From: Lachnospiraceae bacterium
GTDB lineage: Bacteria; Bacillota; Clostridia; Lachnospirales; Lachnospiraceae
Reading direction: 5' to 3'
DNA length: 64,000 nucleotides
NCBI GenBank assembly: GCA_009911505.1
Contig: QXXL01000008.1
Span: 1 to 64,000 of the forward strand
The notes below the pieces were generated by a model. It did not search any database. It was not told the DNA's origin and saw only the letters and a list, made by a program, of their open reading frames with translations. The translations under genes were made by a program, and so were the position numbers. Of the stretch, positions 37,572 to 45,023 are shown in pieces (the stretch's first letter is position 1; each line of letters begins with the position of its first letter).

Positions 37572-38072
37572 TCAGTTCTCATCAAAGAACGAGCCACCGC
37601 CAAACGGTTCATAGCCTGTAAAGCCATCCATCACCTGACCTCCTGCAGACTGTGCCGCAGGCTGCGCCGGTGCTGCTGCCGCTCCCGTCTTAGGCGTTGC
37701 GCCATTCTGCTGCTGGTTGGCTTTCTGGTTCTCTTTGGGTTTGCCCCCGGCATACTCAATATCATCCAAAATAACAACCATTACGCTTTTGGATTCGCCT
37801 GTCTTCTGATCTGTCCATACATCCTCGTCCAGCCTGCCGCGGAAATTAATAAATGAGCTTTCTTTCAGCTGCATTTTCTTAATCCTATCACAGACATCTC
37901 CAAACGCTTTGACCGAGAGGTTGATCCAACGGGTATTGTTTTCAGCACGGGAATCATAGACTTTCTTTCCAATACGGAACCTTACGGCATCTCCTTTCTC
38001 TGAAAATTTGAGTGCTTCTGCACCGTCATAACCTTTGGAAACAACGGCACTGGTTACGATTACATCCAACAT
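37572..38072 (-). CDS. ssb: Single-stranded DNA-binding protein (element type)
   Basis: 166 aa. OB-fold N-terminal part (about 1-108: KGDAVRFRIGKKVYDSRAENN, FINFRGRLDEDVW) and a glutamine/alanine/proline-rich linker. The end, GGGSFFDEN, is acidic but is not the usual DDDIPF tip. First gene after leader B. Likely coats ssDNA of the element during replication or transfer. Confidence 0.82.
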   Translation of the reverse strand: MLDVIVTSAVVSKGYDGAEALKFSEKGDAVRFRIGKKVYDSRAENNTRWINLSVKAFGDVCDRIKKMQLKESSFINFRGRLDEDVWTDQKTGESKSVMVVILDDIEYAGGKPKENQKANQQQNGATPKTGAAAAPAQPAAQSAGGQVMDGFTGYEPFGGGSFFDEN

Positions 38073-38208
38073 CCTAATTCTCCTTTCTTTGGTTCTGTCC
38101 CTTTACTTTAGGACATAGTGGCACACCCTTGGGTGTTTCTTGCAGGGTTTTTCCTGCTGTATCATTTATTTATTTCAACCCGCTTTATGGGCAGAAACCT
38201 AAAGAAAC

Positions 38209-38246
38209 AAAAAAGTGCCAATCAACACGGATGTGTTAATTGACAC
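38209..38246 (-). terminator. Leader B terminator
   Basis: 14-bp stem (38215-38228 with 38233-38246, two G-U pairs) with a 4-base loop, followed by six T (38209-38214). Further small hairpins at 38141-38157 lie before SSB. Confidence 0.88.
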
Positions 38247-38331
38247 TGTGAAAACTCTGCTAACTGTGGATTCCATTTGGAAACCTTGAAACTGATATAT
38301 GCATTATAACACAATCCGTTTCATTCGTCAA
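38209..38331 (-). promoter_or_regulatory. Promoter and conserved leader, copy B
   Basis: Sigma-70 promoter TTGACG (38326-38331), 17-base spacer, TATAAT (38303-38308). Leader: ATATCAGTTTC (38288-38298), hairpin GGTTTCC/GGAATCC, then ACAGTGTC (38242-38249) opening a terminator with a 14-bp stem. Spacing between the two boxes is 39 bases, as in copies A and C. Drives unit B starting with SSB. Confidence 0.87.
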
Positions 38332-38357
38332 TCTGCCCCAGGAACTTACTCCAAATA

Positions 38358-38534
38358 TTATGTCAGATTTGCCTTGGCGATTGCCTTTGTTATCTCCGTC
38401 TTTGCAAAATCCAGAGCAATCAATGCCCGTACAGGATCAAACTGAAATGACCCGTCTTCCTTTTCATTTTCTTCGATCAGTGTCCTGATCTCATCCAACA
38501 GATCATATATTTTTTCCCGTTCTGTTGTTTCCAT
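38358..38534 (-). CDS. Small helical protein
   Basis: 58 aa, too short to name. Starts METTEREKIYDLLDEIRTLI and ends AKTEITKAIAKANLT; strongly helical and acidic. AGAGGTG precedes ATG. Lies 3 bases downstream of the 38538 gene, ahead of promoter B, so it is part of the short operon 39998-38358. Confidence 0.65.
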   Translation of the reverse strand: METTEREKIYDLLDEIRTLIEENEKEDGSFQFDPVRALIALDFAKTEITKAIAKANLT

Positions 38535-38537
38535 ACA

Positions 38538-38984
38538 CTACACCTCTTTCCCTATTTCTAATGCATAATAGCCGCAGACCATATAGCCGTTATCCTGCTC
38601 ATACGCAGGAGTCTTTTCTGACAAATATATAATTACAGTATCACCTTTGTTTAAGTTTCTTATTCTGTGGCGCACTGGGATTTTTAACGTATATAGTTCT
38701 GTACTTATGTAAATATTCCTGAGCTGTTTCCATATCCCGACAGTCTCCATCTGCCTGCACACACCCTGGATACAGATAAAATTGCCCTTGAACCCATTAT
38801 AAAACAGCAGGCTTCCATTTACAATCATTGTGCTTCCAGCCAATATGCATGGAAACGAAAGGCAAACATCCCTTAAACCAAACTGTACTGCAAAAAACAG
38901 AACCAAAAATCCCATGCCGATTGATATACGAAGCATAGCCTGCCACTGCAAAGCCTTTGGAAGATATCTGAATTTATCCTTCAT
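38538..38984 (-). CDS. Membrane protein, two transmembrane segments
   Basis: 148 aa. Hydrophobic segments at about 17-37 and 43-63 with a short loop between, followed by a soluble part containing KIPVRHRIRNLNKGDTVIIYL. Unrecognised. Same operon as the zinc-ribbon membrane protein upstream. Confidence 0.7.
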   Translation of the reverse strand: MKDKFRYLPKALQWQAMLRISIGMGFLVLFFAVQFGLRDVCLSFPCILAGSTMIVNGSLLFYNGFKGNFICIQGVCRQMETVGIWKQLRNIYISTELYTLKIPVRHRIRNLNKGDTVIIYLSEKTPAYEQDNGYMVCGYYALEIGKEV

Positions 38985-38994
38985 TCCTATTACC

Positions 38995-39567
38995 TCACAA
39001 AATCAGAATTTTCTTTTTTTTTAATAAGGAAAGAATATCCTCTACAACCTTGTCCCTACATCCCGCAGATGCCATCCTGTTTTCCAGAAGATTATCCGCT
39101 ATGGTATCAGCCATATAAATCGTTTCTACCAACGCTTGGCGGTTACCCGAATGAAGAAGTTCCGGCTTCGCCTCCACCTCATGTTCCATCAAATAAACCA
39201 GCTCCGCTGTGGTGAGCCTAAGCCCTGCACTGACCATCCAAACCAGTATCTTTTTTTCTTCATGTGATAAACCAAAAATTCTTTTCGCCGTCTTTGACGG
39301 GCAGCAGATACACCTTGTCAGGATCCAATACTTTGCATCTGTACTTTCTTCCGATTCCGCTTCTGCCAGACCCATCTGGATTAGGCGGCACAATATGCGC
39401 TCCTCTTCAGGCGTCCTGATAACGGAAAAAGAAAACCTGCCTTTCAGCCATAATTCCGCTTCTTGACCCGAAAGATATACTTTACCGCTACCCCTTACCA
39501 CTTGCACAAGTTCCGTTGTCGAAGATCTCCTAGCAATTCCTTTTGATATGTAAATCATCTCTGTCAC
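38995..39567 (-). CDS. Hypothetical regulator-like protein
   Basis: 190 aa, unrecognised. Looks like a chain of small helical wHTH-like segments (KGRFSFSVIRTPEEERILCRLIQMG, LTTAELVYLMEHEV), with RCICCPS in the middle. Ends in a lysine-rich tail written by a run of A/T (39009-39020). Function unknown. Confidence 0.65.
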   Translation of the reverse strand: MTEMIYISKGIARRSSTTELVQVVRGSGKVYLSGQEAELWLKGRFSFSVIRTPEEERILCRLIQMGLAEAESEESTDAKYWILTRCICCPSKTAKRIFGLSHEEKKILVWMVSAGLRLTTAELVYLMEHEVEAKPELLHSGNRQALVETIYMADTIADNLLENRMASAGCRDKVVEDILSLLKKKKILIL

Positions 39568-39623
39568 CTCTTGTTCTTTTACTTACATTACACGATACTC
39601 CAAAGACAATTACAACAAAAGAA

Positions 39624-39998
39624 TTACAGCAGATACATCAAAGCAATGCACATCTCTATAACCACCACAAGGCAGGCTATCAGAAGCGCAATTTTTTTTA
39701 TGATTGAGCGGTCAATCCCTTCCCACTGCCGCCCTTCGTCCATCGGAAGGATATCATTATAATACCCGTCATAATCGTCATCTGCTGCCTGCCCCTCATT
39801 TGCGGAAGCTTTCCTGGCTATTTTAGAAGCTTTTAGCCTGCTCTTCTTTGAAGCTGCTTTCTTCATAACTGTTTTTTGTTTCCCTGTATCTGGCTGTTTG
39901 TCATCTTTCTTTGAGCCAGGGAGAACATTCCCGCATTCCGGACAAAACGACAATACACCATCCGGCAAACCGGCGCCACAATAAGGACAATATTTCAC
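39624..39998 (-). CDS. Zinc-ribbon protein with C-terminal membrane anchor
   Basis: 124 aa. An N-terminal zinc ribbon (YCPYCGAGLPDG then CPECG) is followed by a lysine-rich linker, an acidic patch and a C-terminal hydrophobic helix (about 101-124), as in tail-anchored zinc-ribbon proteins. First gene of a four-gene operon that ends before promoter B. Confidence 0.78.
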   Translation of the reverse strand: MKYCPYCGAGLPDGVLSFCPECGNVLPGSKKDDKQPDTGKQKTVMKKAASKKSRLKASKIARKASANEGQAADDDYDGYYNDILPMDEGRQWEGIDRSIIKKIALLIACLVVVIEMCIALMYLL

Positions 39999-40391
39999 AC
40001 TACATCACGCTCCTTTTTCTTAACTTGGACTAAAAAACAAGCAGATCCTCCCGAACCCACTTGTAGACGATACCAGTATAGCAGATTCCTTTTTTCAAGT
40101 CATCGGCAACACTCTGCCATATTTGTGCCATTTTTCTGCCATGCAATCCATTGTGGAACACCTAAATATTTCGATATGATGTTGTGAATCATCCTCATGT
40201 TATCTCGTTTTAAAACCTTTGCCATAAAAGCACATCTCTCATACTGCCTCTGCTTCCATCTCTTCTCCACATGAAAACTTTATGCATATATCTTAACTAG
40301 ATATTTTATATCTACTCTATTCAATATTATACCTTGTTTCTGTATAAAATCAATAAAGTAGATAAAAAATATCACATTAGAGGATCTTAGC
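39999..40391. other. Divergent intergenic region with a possible broken small gene
   Basis: On the minus strand, a 33-codon frame 40030-40131 (MAQIWQSVADDLKKGICYTG, then IVYKWVREDLLVF) reads as protein-like. Just upstream in another frame lies MAKVLKRDNMRMIHNIISKY (from 40226). Together they could be one small gene with a lost base, or two overlapping ones; neither has a strong ribosome binding site. The rest, toward 40391, is AT-rich promoter sequence. Confidence 0.35.
40298..40314. promoter_or_regulatory. Palindromic operator candidate upstream of XRE genes
   Basis: TAGATAT-TTT-ATATCTA, perfect 7-base arms. A further half-site, GTAGATA, lies at about 40357. Just downstream is a possible promoter, TTCAAT, 17 bases, TATAAA. 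Fits autoregulation by the XRE protein encoded at 40392. Confidence 0.5.
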
Positions 40392-40661
40392 ATGGGCAAA
40401 AGTATGTTTACAATAAAAGGCAATATCTGCTCCGAGAGAGTGCGATTAGGAAGGGCTCTTCAAAAACCACCCATCACACAGGAAGGACTGGCCAAGAAGC
40501 TTCAATTTATGGGTATGGAGGACATGACCCCGTTGATTATTTCCAGGATAGAGAAAAACCAGCGGCATGTGTGTGATGGCGAACTTCGCATGATTGCTAA
40601 AGCGCTGAATGTTTCCATGGAATGGCTGGTCGGCGATAGCGATGAAATCAAGCTGGAATGA
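40392..40661 (+). CDS. XRE-family transcriptional regulator
   Basis: 89 aa, plus strand, divergent from the 39998 operon. Single HTH (about 14-75: RVRLGRALQKPPITQEGLAKKL, then IISRIEKNQRHVCDGELRM) and a short end, ALNVSMEWLVGDSDE. AGAGGATCTTAGC precedes ATG, a weak site. Candidate repressor of the divergent promoter. Confidence 0.85.
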   Translation: MGKSMFTIKGNICSERVRLGRALQKPPITQEGLAKKLQFMGMEDMTPLIISRIEKNQRHVCDGELRMIAKALNVSMEWLVGDSDEIKLE

Positions 40662-40785
40662 AATAGAACTTAATCCGTCATCCATACATCTTTTGGAGCG
40701 AGTATTAGTTCTATAGGTTTCTGTATAAGAAAATTCAAAAAGAATATACTTTAGAATTAGGAATCGTTCTATAGGAGATATCGCT

Positions 40786-41114
40786 ATGGATTTGAAAGCA
40801 ATCGGTGCCAGAATAAAAAAGCACGAGAAGCCAAAGGCTTCACACAGGAACAATTGGCAGAAATAATCGGACTAAGCCCTACACATGTCAGTGTAATTGA
40901 ACGTAAAGTGAAAGCGCCAAAACTGGAAACCTTCATAGGAATAGTAAATACGTTGGATGTAACTTCTGATTCGCTTCTTTTGGATGTGCTCGATAATTCC
41001 CTGCAGATTACAGCTACTGAGTTATCAGAACGAATCAAAAATCTCCCGCCAAATTATCAAAGGAGATTTTTAAATGCAGTCCGTGTTTTGGCAGAAGATG
41101 ATGTTTATTTCTAA
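40786..41114 (+). pseudogene. XRE-family repressor, frameshifted in an A-run
   Basis: ATG at 40786 with TAGGAGATATCGCT upstream reads MDLKAIGARIKK, then hits a stop after about 24 codons. Adding one A to the six-A run 40815-40820 restores AREAKGFTQEQLAEIIGLSP and the rest of an HTH protein to the stop at 41114 (about 109 aa). So the gene lacks one base, or needs slippage on the A-run. A terminator follows at 41120. Confidence 0.8.
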
Positions 41115-41119
41115 CAATA

Positions 41120-41148
41120 GAAAAAGAACCCTTGTGGTTCTCTTTTTC
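41120..41148 (+). terminator. Intrinsic terminator after the frameshifted XRE gene
   Basis: AAAAAGAACC, loop CTTGT, GGTTCTCTTTTTC: 5-bp GC-bearing core extended by A-T pairs and ending in a T-run, on the plus strand. Confidence 0.8.
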
Positions 41149-41669
41149 TTTCTTATAAATATCGGACTTTCCCGAAATATTTTTAATTTTTCGACAAAGA
41201 TTCTTACTATTTGGCATTCAACCTGTGTTGATATAAATCCAACATAACAATCTGGCATTCTATTAGACTTAGAAGAAAAAACTATGAATACATACCACAT
41301 AGATAAATTCTATTACGCATTAGCAAGAAGAACAGCCTCCAAGGACACTTTCATTCTTTGAAATTGTCCTTGGGGACATATGCAATTATTCAAATTCTCT
41401 TATTTCAGATGCAAGCTCCATTCCGTCCTAAAATCCCAATCTGTAAGCGACTGCACCATATACTGTGCCACAATCGCTGATGACGGAAATCACTTTGTCA
41501 ACCAACTGCACACTGTTCTTTTTTAATCCTGCCTAATACGGACTACCATAGGCTCTGTCCTGCCGTTCCAGCATATCTTGGTAAACCATGCTTTACCTAA
41601 ACATTTGAGTGTCCTAACCTTGACAATTTTGTCAAATATATTCTGTCAATGTAAATCTTCCAATGGCTC
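41149..41669. other. Gene-poor region with a gene remnant
   Basis: No intact gene. Two direct copies of TGGCATTC (near 41211 and 41254) bracket an inverted repeat, TGTGTTG and its complement. A degraded minus-strand coding remnant lies at 41385-41525. Looks like a scar of past insertions. Confidence 0.45.
41385..41525 (-). pseudogene. C-terminal remnant of a DUF6809-like protein
   Basis: Minus-strand translation reads LVDKVISVISDCGTVYGAVA, YRLGF, an in-frame stop, then DGMELASEIREFE and stop. This resembles the helical C-terminus of DUF6809-type proteins common in Lachnospiraceae elements. There is no start codon or upstream domain, so it is a relic. Confidence 0.4.
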
Positions 41670-42068
41670 TTACGGTTTTTCTGTTTTTTCCAAAAGCAGA
41701 TTTTCAATGCCTGTCTTTTCTGCATAATAGCTCCGCTTGTCCGAAAGTTCTTTCTGCTTATCTTTTGGCAGGCAATTAAATATATCTTCATAATCCATAT
41801 CTTGCATTGGTGTTCCTTCCGCTAAGTTAAGAAGCTGCGTATATAACCATTCGCGCCAAAGATCATCAAACAGACTTCGACTGTCTACAAAAACGTATGC
41901 CGTATCAAAACCAAACTGGACATTGAAATACTGCAATTTTACAAATCCGTATCTTCCTGCATTGAGAACCAACAAGTCCTCACTTTCGTAAAGTTCTGCA
42001 AATACGTCTGCTACTTTTTGGCAGTTTATTATCTCCTCGTCAGTGATGTATGTTTGCTTTTTATGCAT
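41670..42068 (-). CDS. Hypothetical protein
   Basis: 132 aa, unrecognised. Good AAAGGAGAT site 7 bases before ATG. Contains CQKVADVFAELYESEDLLVLNAG, then KLQYFNVQFGFDTAYVF and DDLWREWLYTQLL. Probably an alpha/beta cytoplasmic protein. It stands apart from the three leader-driven units. Confidence 0.7.
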   Translation of the reverse strand: MHKKQTYITDEEIINCQKVADVFAELYESEDLLVLNAGRYGFVKLQYFNVQFGFDTAYVFVDSRSLFDDLWREWLYTQLLNLAEGTPMQDMDYEDIFNCLPKDKQKELSDKRSYYAEKTGIENLLLEKTEKP

Positions 42069-42382
42069 GGCTATCTCCTTTAACGGACTACTTGATGGTG
42101 TTCTGTTTCAAAGCATACATCCGTCTTAAAGAAATATGTCCTGTTCTGCTAAAATTTCTGCCATCATAAGAGCACCCAGACAAAAACCACATTGAAATTT
42201 TATGTTCGGAGTTACGCCTTTCCGTCCCGCTGTCTACACGAAGTCGGTCGGTCAAAAATGCCTCTAAAATTTTTCCCACCCTTTTCATCTGTCCTTTCTG
42301 TTTTGTCCACAAGCCGCTTGCAAGACAGAACCGGACAGTGTATAATATTTGTGCGGCTCGCCTTGCGCGTGTGGCATACTGT

Positions 42383-42419
42383 GAAGTGGTGCAAATACCT
42401 TTGCCGGTGGCACCACTTC
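42383..42419. repeat. 10-bp perfect inverted repeat, oriT-like
   Basis: GAAGTGGTGC (42383-42392) and its exact complement (42410-42419), 17 bases apart, directly after the ribbon-helix-helix gene stop. No U-run follows on either strand, so it is not an ordinary terminator. Inverted repeats beside a small RHH gene are typical of transfer origins in Gram-positive elements. No relaxase gene is adjacent, so the call is speculative. Confidence 0.4.
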
Positions 42420-42421
42420 CT

Positions 42422-42592
42422 CTATAAGTTTTCAAGGGCTTTTATCCCATCACGCAATCCCTGTGGGCGTTTTACGTTCTTACGTTTGCAATAATCATCA
42501 AGGATTTGTAATTCCTCTTTTGTTACCCGAATATCCAAACGGATATTTTTAGGATTTTCCTCAACAGGTCGCCCTCGCTTTTTGGTCGGCAT
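42422..42592 (-). CDS. Small ribbon-helix-helix protein (CopG/MobC-like)
   Basis: 56 aa. MPTKKRGRPVEENPKNIRLD then IRVTKEELQILDDYCKRKNV: an RHH domain with a basic N-terminal arm. A GGGGG-type site lies before ATG. The promoter overlaps two 13-base direct repeats, suggesting autoregulation. Such genes sit at the head of Tn1549-like transfer regions, where they act as relaxosome or copy-control proteins. Confidence 0.72.
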   Translation of the reverse strand: MPTKKRGRPVEENPKNIRLDIRVTKEELQILDDYCKRKNVKRPQGLRDGIKALENL

Positions 42593-42621
42593 ATCCACCC
42601 CCTTTCCTTGCCGGCACTCTT

Positions 42622-42670
42622 ATTATAATTGATTACCGACAACAATTCAAGGATTATTTACCGACAACAA
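42622..42670 (-). promoter_or_regulatory. Promoter of the RHH gene with 13-base direct repeats
   Basis: TTGAAT (42645-42650), 17-base spacer, TATAAT (42622-42627). TTGTTGTCGGTAA occurs twice (42633-42645 and 42658-42670, 25 bases apart), covering the spacer and the region upstream of -35. A natural operator for the RHH protein. Confidence 0.7.
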
Positions 42671-42766
42671 ATGTTTGATGTGATATTGAATACTGTAATT
42701 TTAAGCAAATAAAATAGGGGATGTTATCGCCCCCAAAATTGACAATTAAATATATTGTAAAAATAC

Positions 42767-43009
42767 TTATGATTGGATGCTTGGCAATAATGTCTTTATA
42801 GTTTCCGACAATTCAGGAAATACAGAGCATATTTCTTTAAACTGTGTCTCATTGCAATCCAATAACCGTAACATTGTGGCAATATTATATCCCTGCCATA
42901 TCAAGGCAGTTCTGAGCTTGAGCAAAATCTCAAACAGATATTTATTCTGCCAATCAGCAAACATAACCCCATTTTTCTTGAATGTATAATGATTTTTTCT
43001 AAGAAACAC
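42767..43009 (-). CDS. Doubtful small protein
   Basis: 80 codons from GTG, or 65 from an internal ATG. Helical-looking end (LFEILLKLRTALIWQGYNIA, then KEICSVFPELSETIKTLLP) but no clear ribosome binding site and no recognised family. May be a remnant. Confidence 0.3.
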   Translation of the reverse strand: MFLRKNHYTFKKNGVMFADWQNKYLFEILLKLRTALIWQGYNIATMLRLLDCNETQFKEICSVFPELSETIKTLLPSIQS

Positions 43010-43165
43010 ATAATTATGTTCACATATTTCATTTAAATAAAGAAACTCCCAATTCGCTTATTTGTACCTACTGACTAATTTTCCTAAATACTGCTTATAC
43101 TTATTCATTGTATAAATTTGACAAACCAGAATTGCCCATAGTGTTTCACATCATAAATAAAGTAA

Positions 43166-43627
43166 TCAATTCTGCTTATTTAATCTTTTAAGCCCACGTT
43201 CAAAATAATCATGCATCAGCTTTTCATCATTACATGACATTCTGAGCAATCTAGAAAATGCGCTGATGTCGTCTATATATTGGGAATATACACAAAAAAC
43301 ATCTTCATCCGAATCAAAATGGAACATATCTATGCCGCTATTGTTCTCTTCCCATTCTTCAATAAACCCCGTTACAAGAGTTTCCCAGTCTTTACTGCTG
43401 CCCTTTAGTCCCATCTTTTGAAATGTATCGACCTTAAATCCGTCACTAATTTTCAGCAGAAGCGATATGGCATAGGGGTGGTGTTCCACAAAAAAGAACG
43501 GTACAATATCTTCTGGCTTAGTTCGTATTTCAAATGGTGGGCGAGTTTCAGGAGGCTGCCATGGAAACCATGGAAACCATTCCCATTCATCGTCTTTTCG
43601 CTGACCGTATTGTTCGATTTTTTTCAT
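43166..43627 (-). CDS. Imm51-like immunity protein
   Basis: 153 aa from ATG with AAAGGTGG upstream (GTG nine bases earlier would overlap the site). After an aromatic/proline-rich arm (EWEWFPWFPWQPPETRPPFE) the core reads VPFFFVEHHPYAISLLLKIS, KDWETLVTGFIEE, DMFHFDSDEDVFCVYS and SRLLRMSCNDEKLMHDYFER. These positions match the Imm51 family that neutralises polymorphic toxins. No toxin gene is adjacent, so it is an orphan. Confidence 0.65.
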   Translation of the reverse strand: MKKIEQYGQRKDDEWEWFPWFPWQPPETRPPFEIRTKPEDIVPFFFVEHHPYAISLLLKISDGFKVDTFQKMGLKGSSKDWETLVTGFIEEWEENNSGIDMFHFDSDEDVFCVYSQYIDDISAFSRLLRMSCNDEKLMHDYFERGLKRLNKQN

Positions 43628-43936
43628 TTTTGCCACCTTTCCAAATCACATCTGATATATTTATACACGTATTTCATCAGACACAATAAAACGAATTGGG
43701 ACTAAAGAAAACATTTCAGTCAGTTTTCCTGTCCTTTTCATTTCATGTTATAATTTGTTACAGGTTTTTCTTTCCCTTATTTTTGCCCTTATGAGGGTTC
43801 GTAACACAAGGGAAAATCTATTAGCAAGCTCACTTGCATTAAATATATTGTTTTCAAGTGCTTGTGGACATTTTGAAAATAGAATATAACCATTAATAAA
43901 TGTTATAAAAAGTATCATATCAACATTCTGATCTGT
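43628..43936. other. Gene-free stretch
   Basis: AT-rich; includes a likely minus-strand start region for the Imm51-like gene at its left edge. No gene, repeat or clear terminator supported. A TTTTTGCCC/GGGCAAAA-like weak inverted repeat near 43770-43800 is the only structure seen. Confidence 0.4.
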
Positions 43937-44161
43937 TTATTCCCCATCTTTCTTTTCATCAGGTGTGAATTCCGCAATATCGTTAAGCGTAAAACCCTCA
44001 CCCAAAATATTCAATATTATATTTAGTGTATGGGTCGTGACAGATTCATTATTTTTCAGCCTTTGAATCTGCGACCTGCTGATGCCATAACGAGTATATA
44101 ACTTATACTGACTTATCCCATTTGATTTTAGGGTTTTAAAAAGTTTGTCAAATTTTATCAT
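43937..44161 (-). CDS. Small HTH regulator (tandem copy 1)
   Basis: 74 aa, single HTH: MIKFDKLFKTLKSNGISQYK then YGISRSQIQRLKNNESVTTH. The YdaS/Xre-like layout. Near-identical in design to the gene at 44299. An in-frame stop just upstream fixes the ATG. AAGGAG lies 17 bases away, longer than usual. Confidence 0.78.
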   Translation of the reverse strand: MIKFDKLFKTLKSNGISQYKLYTRYGISRSQIQRLKNNESVTTHTLNIILNILGEGFTLNDIAEFTPDEKKDGE

Positions 44162-44199
44162 ACTTCATTTCTTATTTTCTCCTTTTTTAATCTATTCTA

Positions 44200-44640
44200 T
44201 TATGCTCTTATATTAGAGATGATTGATAGTTCCTAAAAATAGAGATGAAATTATAAACGGATAAAAAAGAAGATGAAAAATAACCGGATGGAAACAGGTT
44301 ATTTTTCATCTTCTTTTTTATCAGGCACAAATTCAGCAATGTCATTGAGCGTAAACCCCTCGCCTAAGATATTCAATATTCTGTTCAATGTATGGGTTGT
44401 GACAGACTTATTTTTTTTCAATCTTTGAATCTGTGACCTGCTCACACCCTGGTAAGTATAAAGATTGTACTGGCTTATTTTATTTGCTTTTAAGGTTTTG
44501 AATAGTTTGTCAAATTTTATCATAATTTGCGATTTTTTTCTCCTGAATATATCTTGTATATTCTTTAATATACTCCTATAATAGAGATTACTGGTAGTTC
44601 CCAAAATCAGAGATTATTTTGACAATAATTTTGAGAAACC
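44200..44640. repeat. Duplicated promoter/operator region of the tandem HTH genes
   Basis: Upstream of both genes (about 44205-44260 and 44565-44620) the plus strand reads TATTAGAGATGATTGATAGT or its near copy TAATAGAGATTACTGGTAGT, followed by TCC-AAAAT-AGAGAT. AGAGAT half-sites therefore recur in each copy. The duplicated block is about 360 bases long, covering gene and control region. Confidence 0.65.
44299..44523 (-). CDS. Small HTH regulator (tandem copy 2)
   Basis: 74 aa, paralogue of the previous gene: MIKFDKLFKTLKANKISQYN, YQGVSRSQIQRLKKNKSVTT, ending GEGFTLNDIAEFVPDKKEDE. Longer frame to 44604 lacks a site. AGGAG lies 16 bases before ATG, as in copy 1. Upstream regions are also similar (see repeat at 44200-44260 and 44560-44640). 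Confidence 0.78.
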   Translation of the reverse strand: MIKFDKLFKTLKANKISQYNLYTYQGVSRSQIQRLKKNKSVTTHTLNRILNILGEGFTLNDIAEFVPDKKEDEK

Positions 44641-44671
44641 TACTAAATTTCATAGAAAGGAGGCAAACCAT

Positions 44672-44830
44672 ATGAGATTAAGTATTTTTAAGGACAAACT
44701 TTTTGAAATGTTAGATGAAAGTAGCAGTTTAGAAATTGCAGATATCGAAACAAATGATTTACACAATCTCTTTACAGTCGAGATAAGTGATGGTAGTTTG
44801 TTTGAAATTGAATGCAGAAAAATTCAATAA
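44672..44830 (+). CDS. Small protein, plus strand
   Basis: 52 aa. Strong site AAGGAGG 8 bases before ATG. Sequence MRLSIFKDKLFEMLDESSSL, ends FTVEISDGSLFEIECRKIQ, acidic, unrecognised. Divergent from HTH copy 2; a possible promoter TTGACA with a 16-base spacer lies at about 44619-44646. Could be the target or partner of the adjacent regulators. Confidence 0.7.
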   Translation: MRLSIFKDKLFEMLDESSSLEIADIETNDLHNLFTVEISDGSLFEIECRKIQ

Positions 44831-44967
44831 TTTATATAAAAGGCAACCTACAATATGAAGACATCCATACATCTGCCTAAAACAGCAAACAAACATATAA
44901 ATATACGAATATGATATAAGGAAAAACAAATGATTAACCGTTATAAAATACTATTTCTGAAAATAAA

Positions 44968-45007
44968 GTTAGGTGGTGTTCTCCTGTAAAGAAACACGCC
45001 ACCTAAC
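44968..45007 (-). terminator. Terminator closing transcription unit C
   Basis: GTTAGGTGG/CCACCTAAC arms (44968-44976 with 44999-45007) around a 22-base loop, followed on the minus strand by TTTATTTTC. It is 17 bases after the last gene of unit C. Confidence 0.75.
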
Positions 45008-45023
45008 TCATAAAGTTATTTCA

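Noticed and set aside
42088..42435. 115-codon minus-strand frame covering the inverted repeat
   Set aside because: Overlaps the RHH gene's end, has odd composition and no site; the inverted repeat explains the region better.
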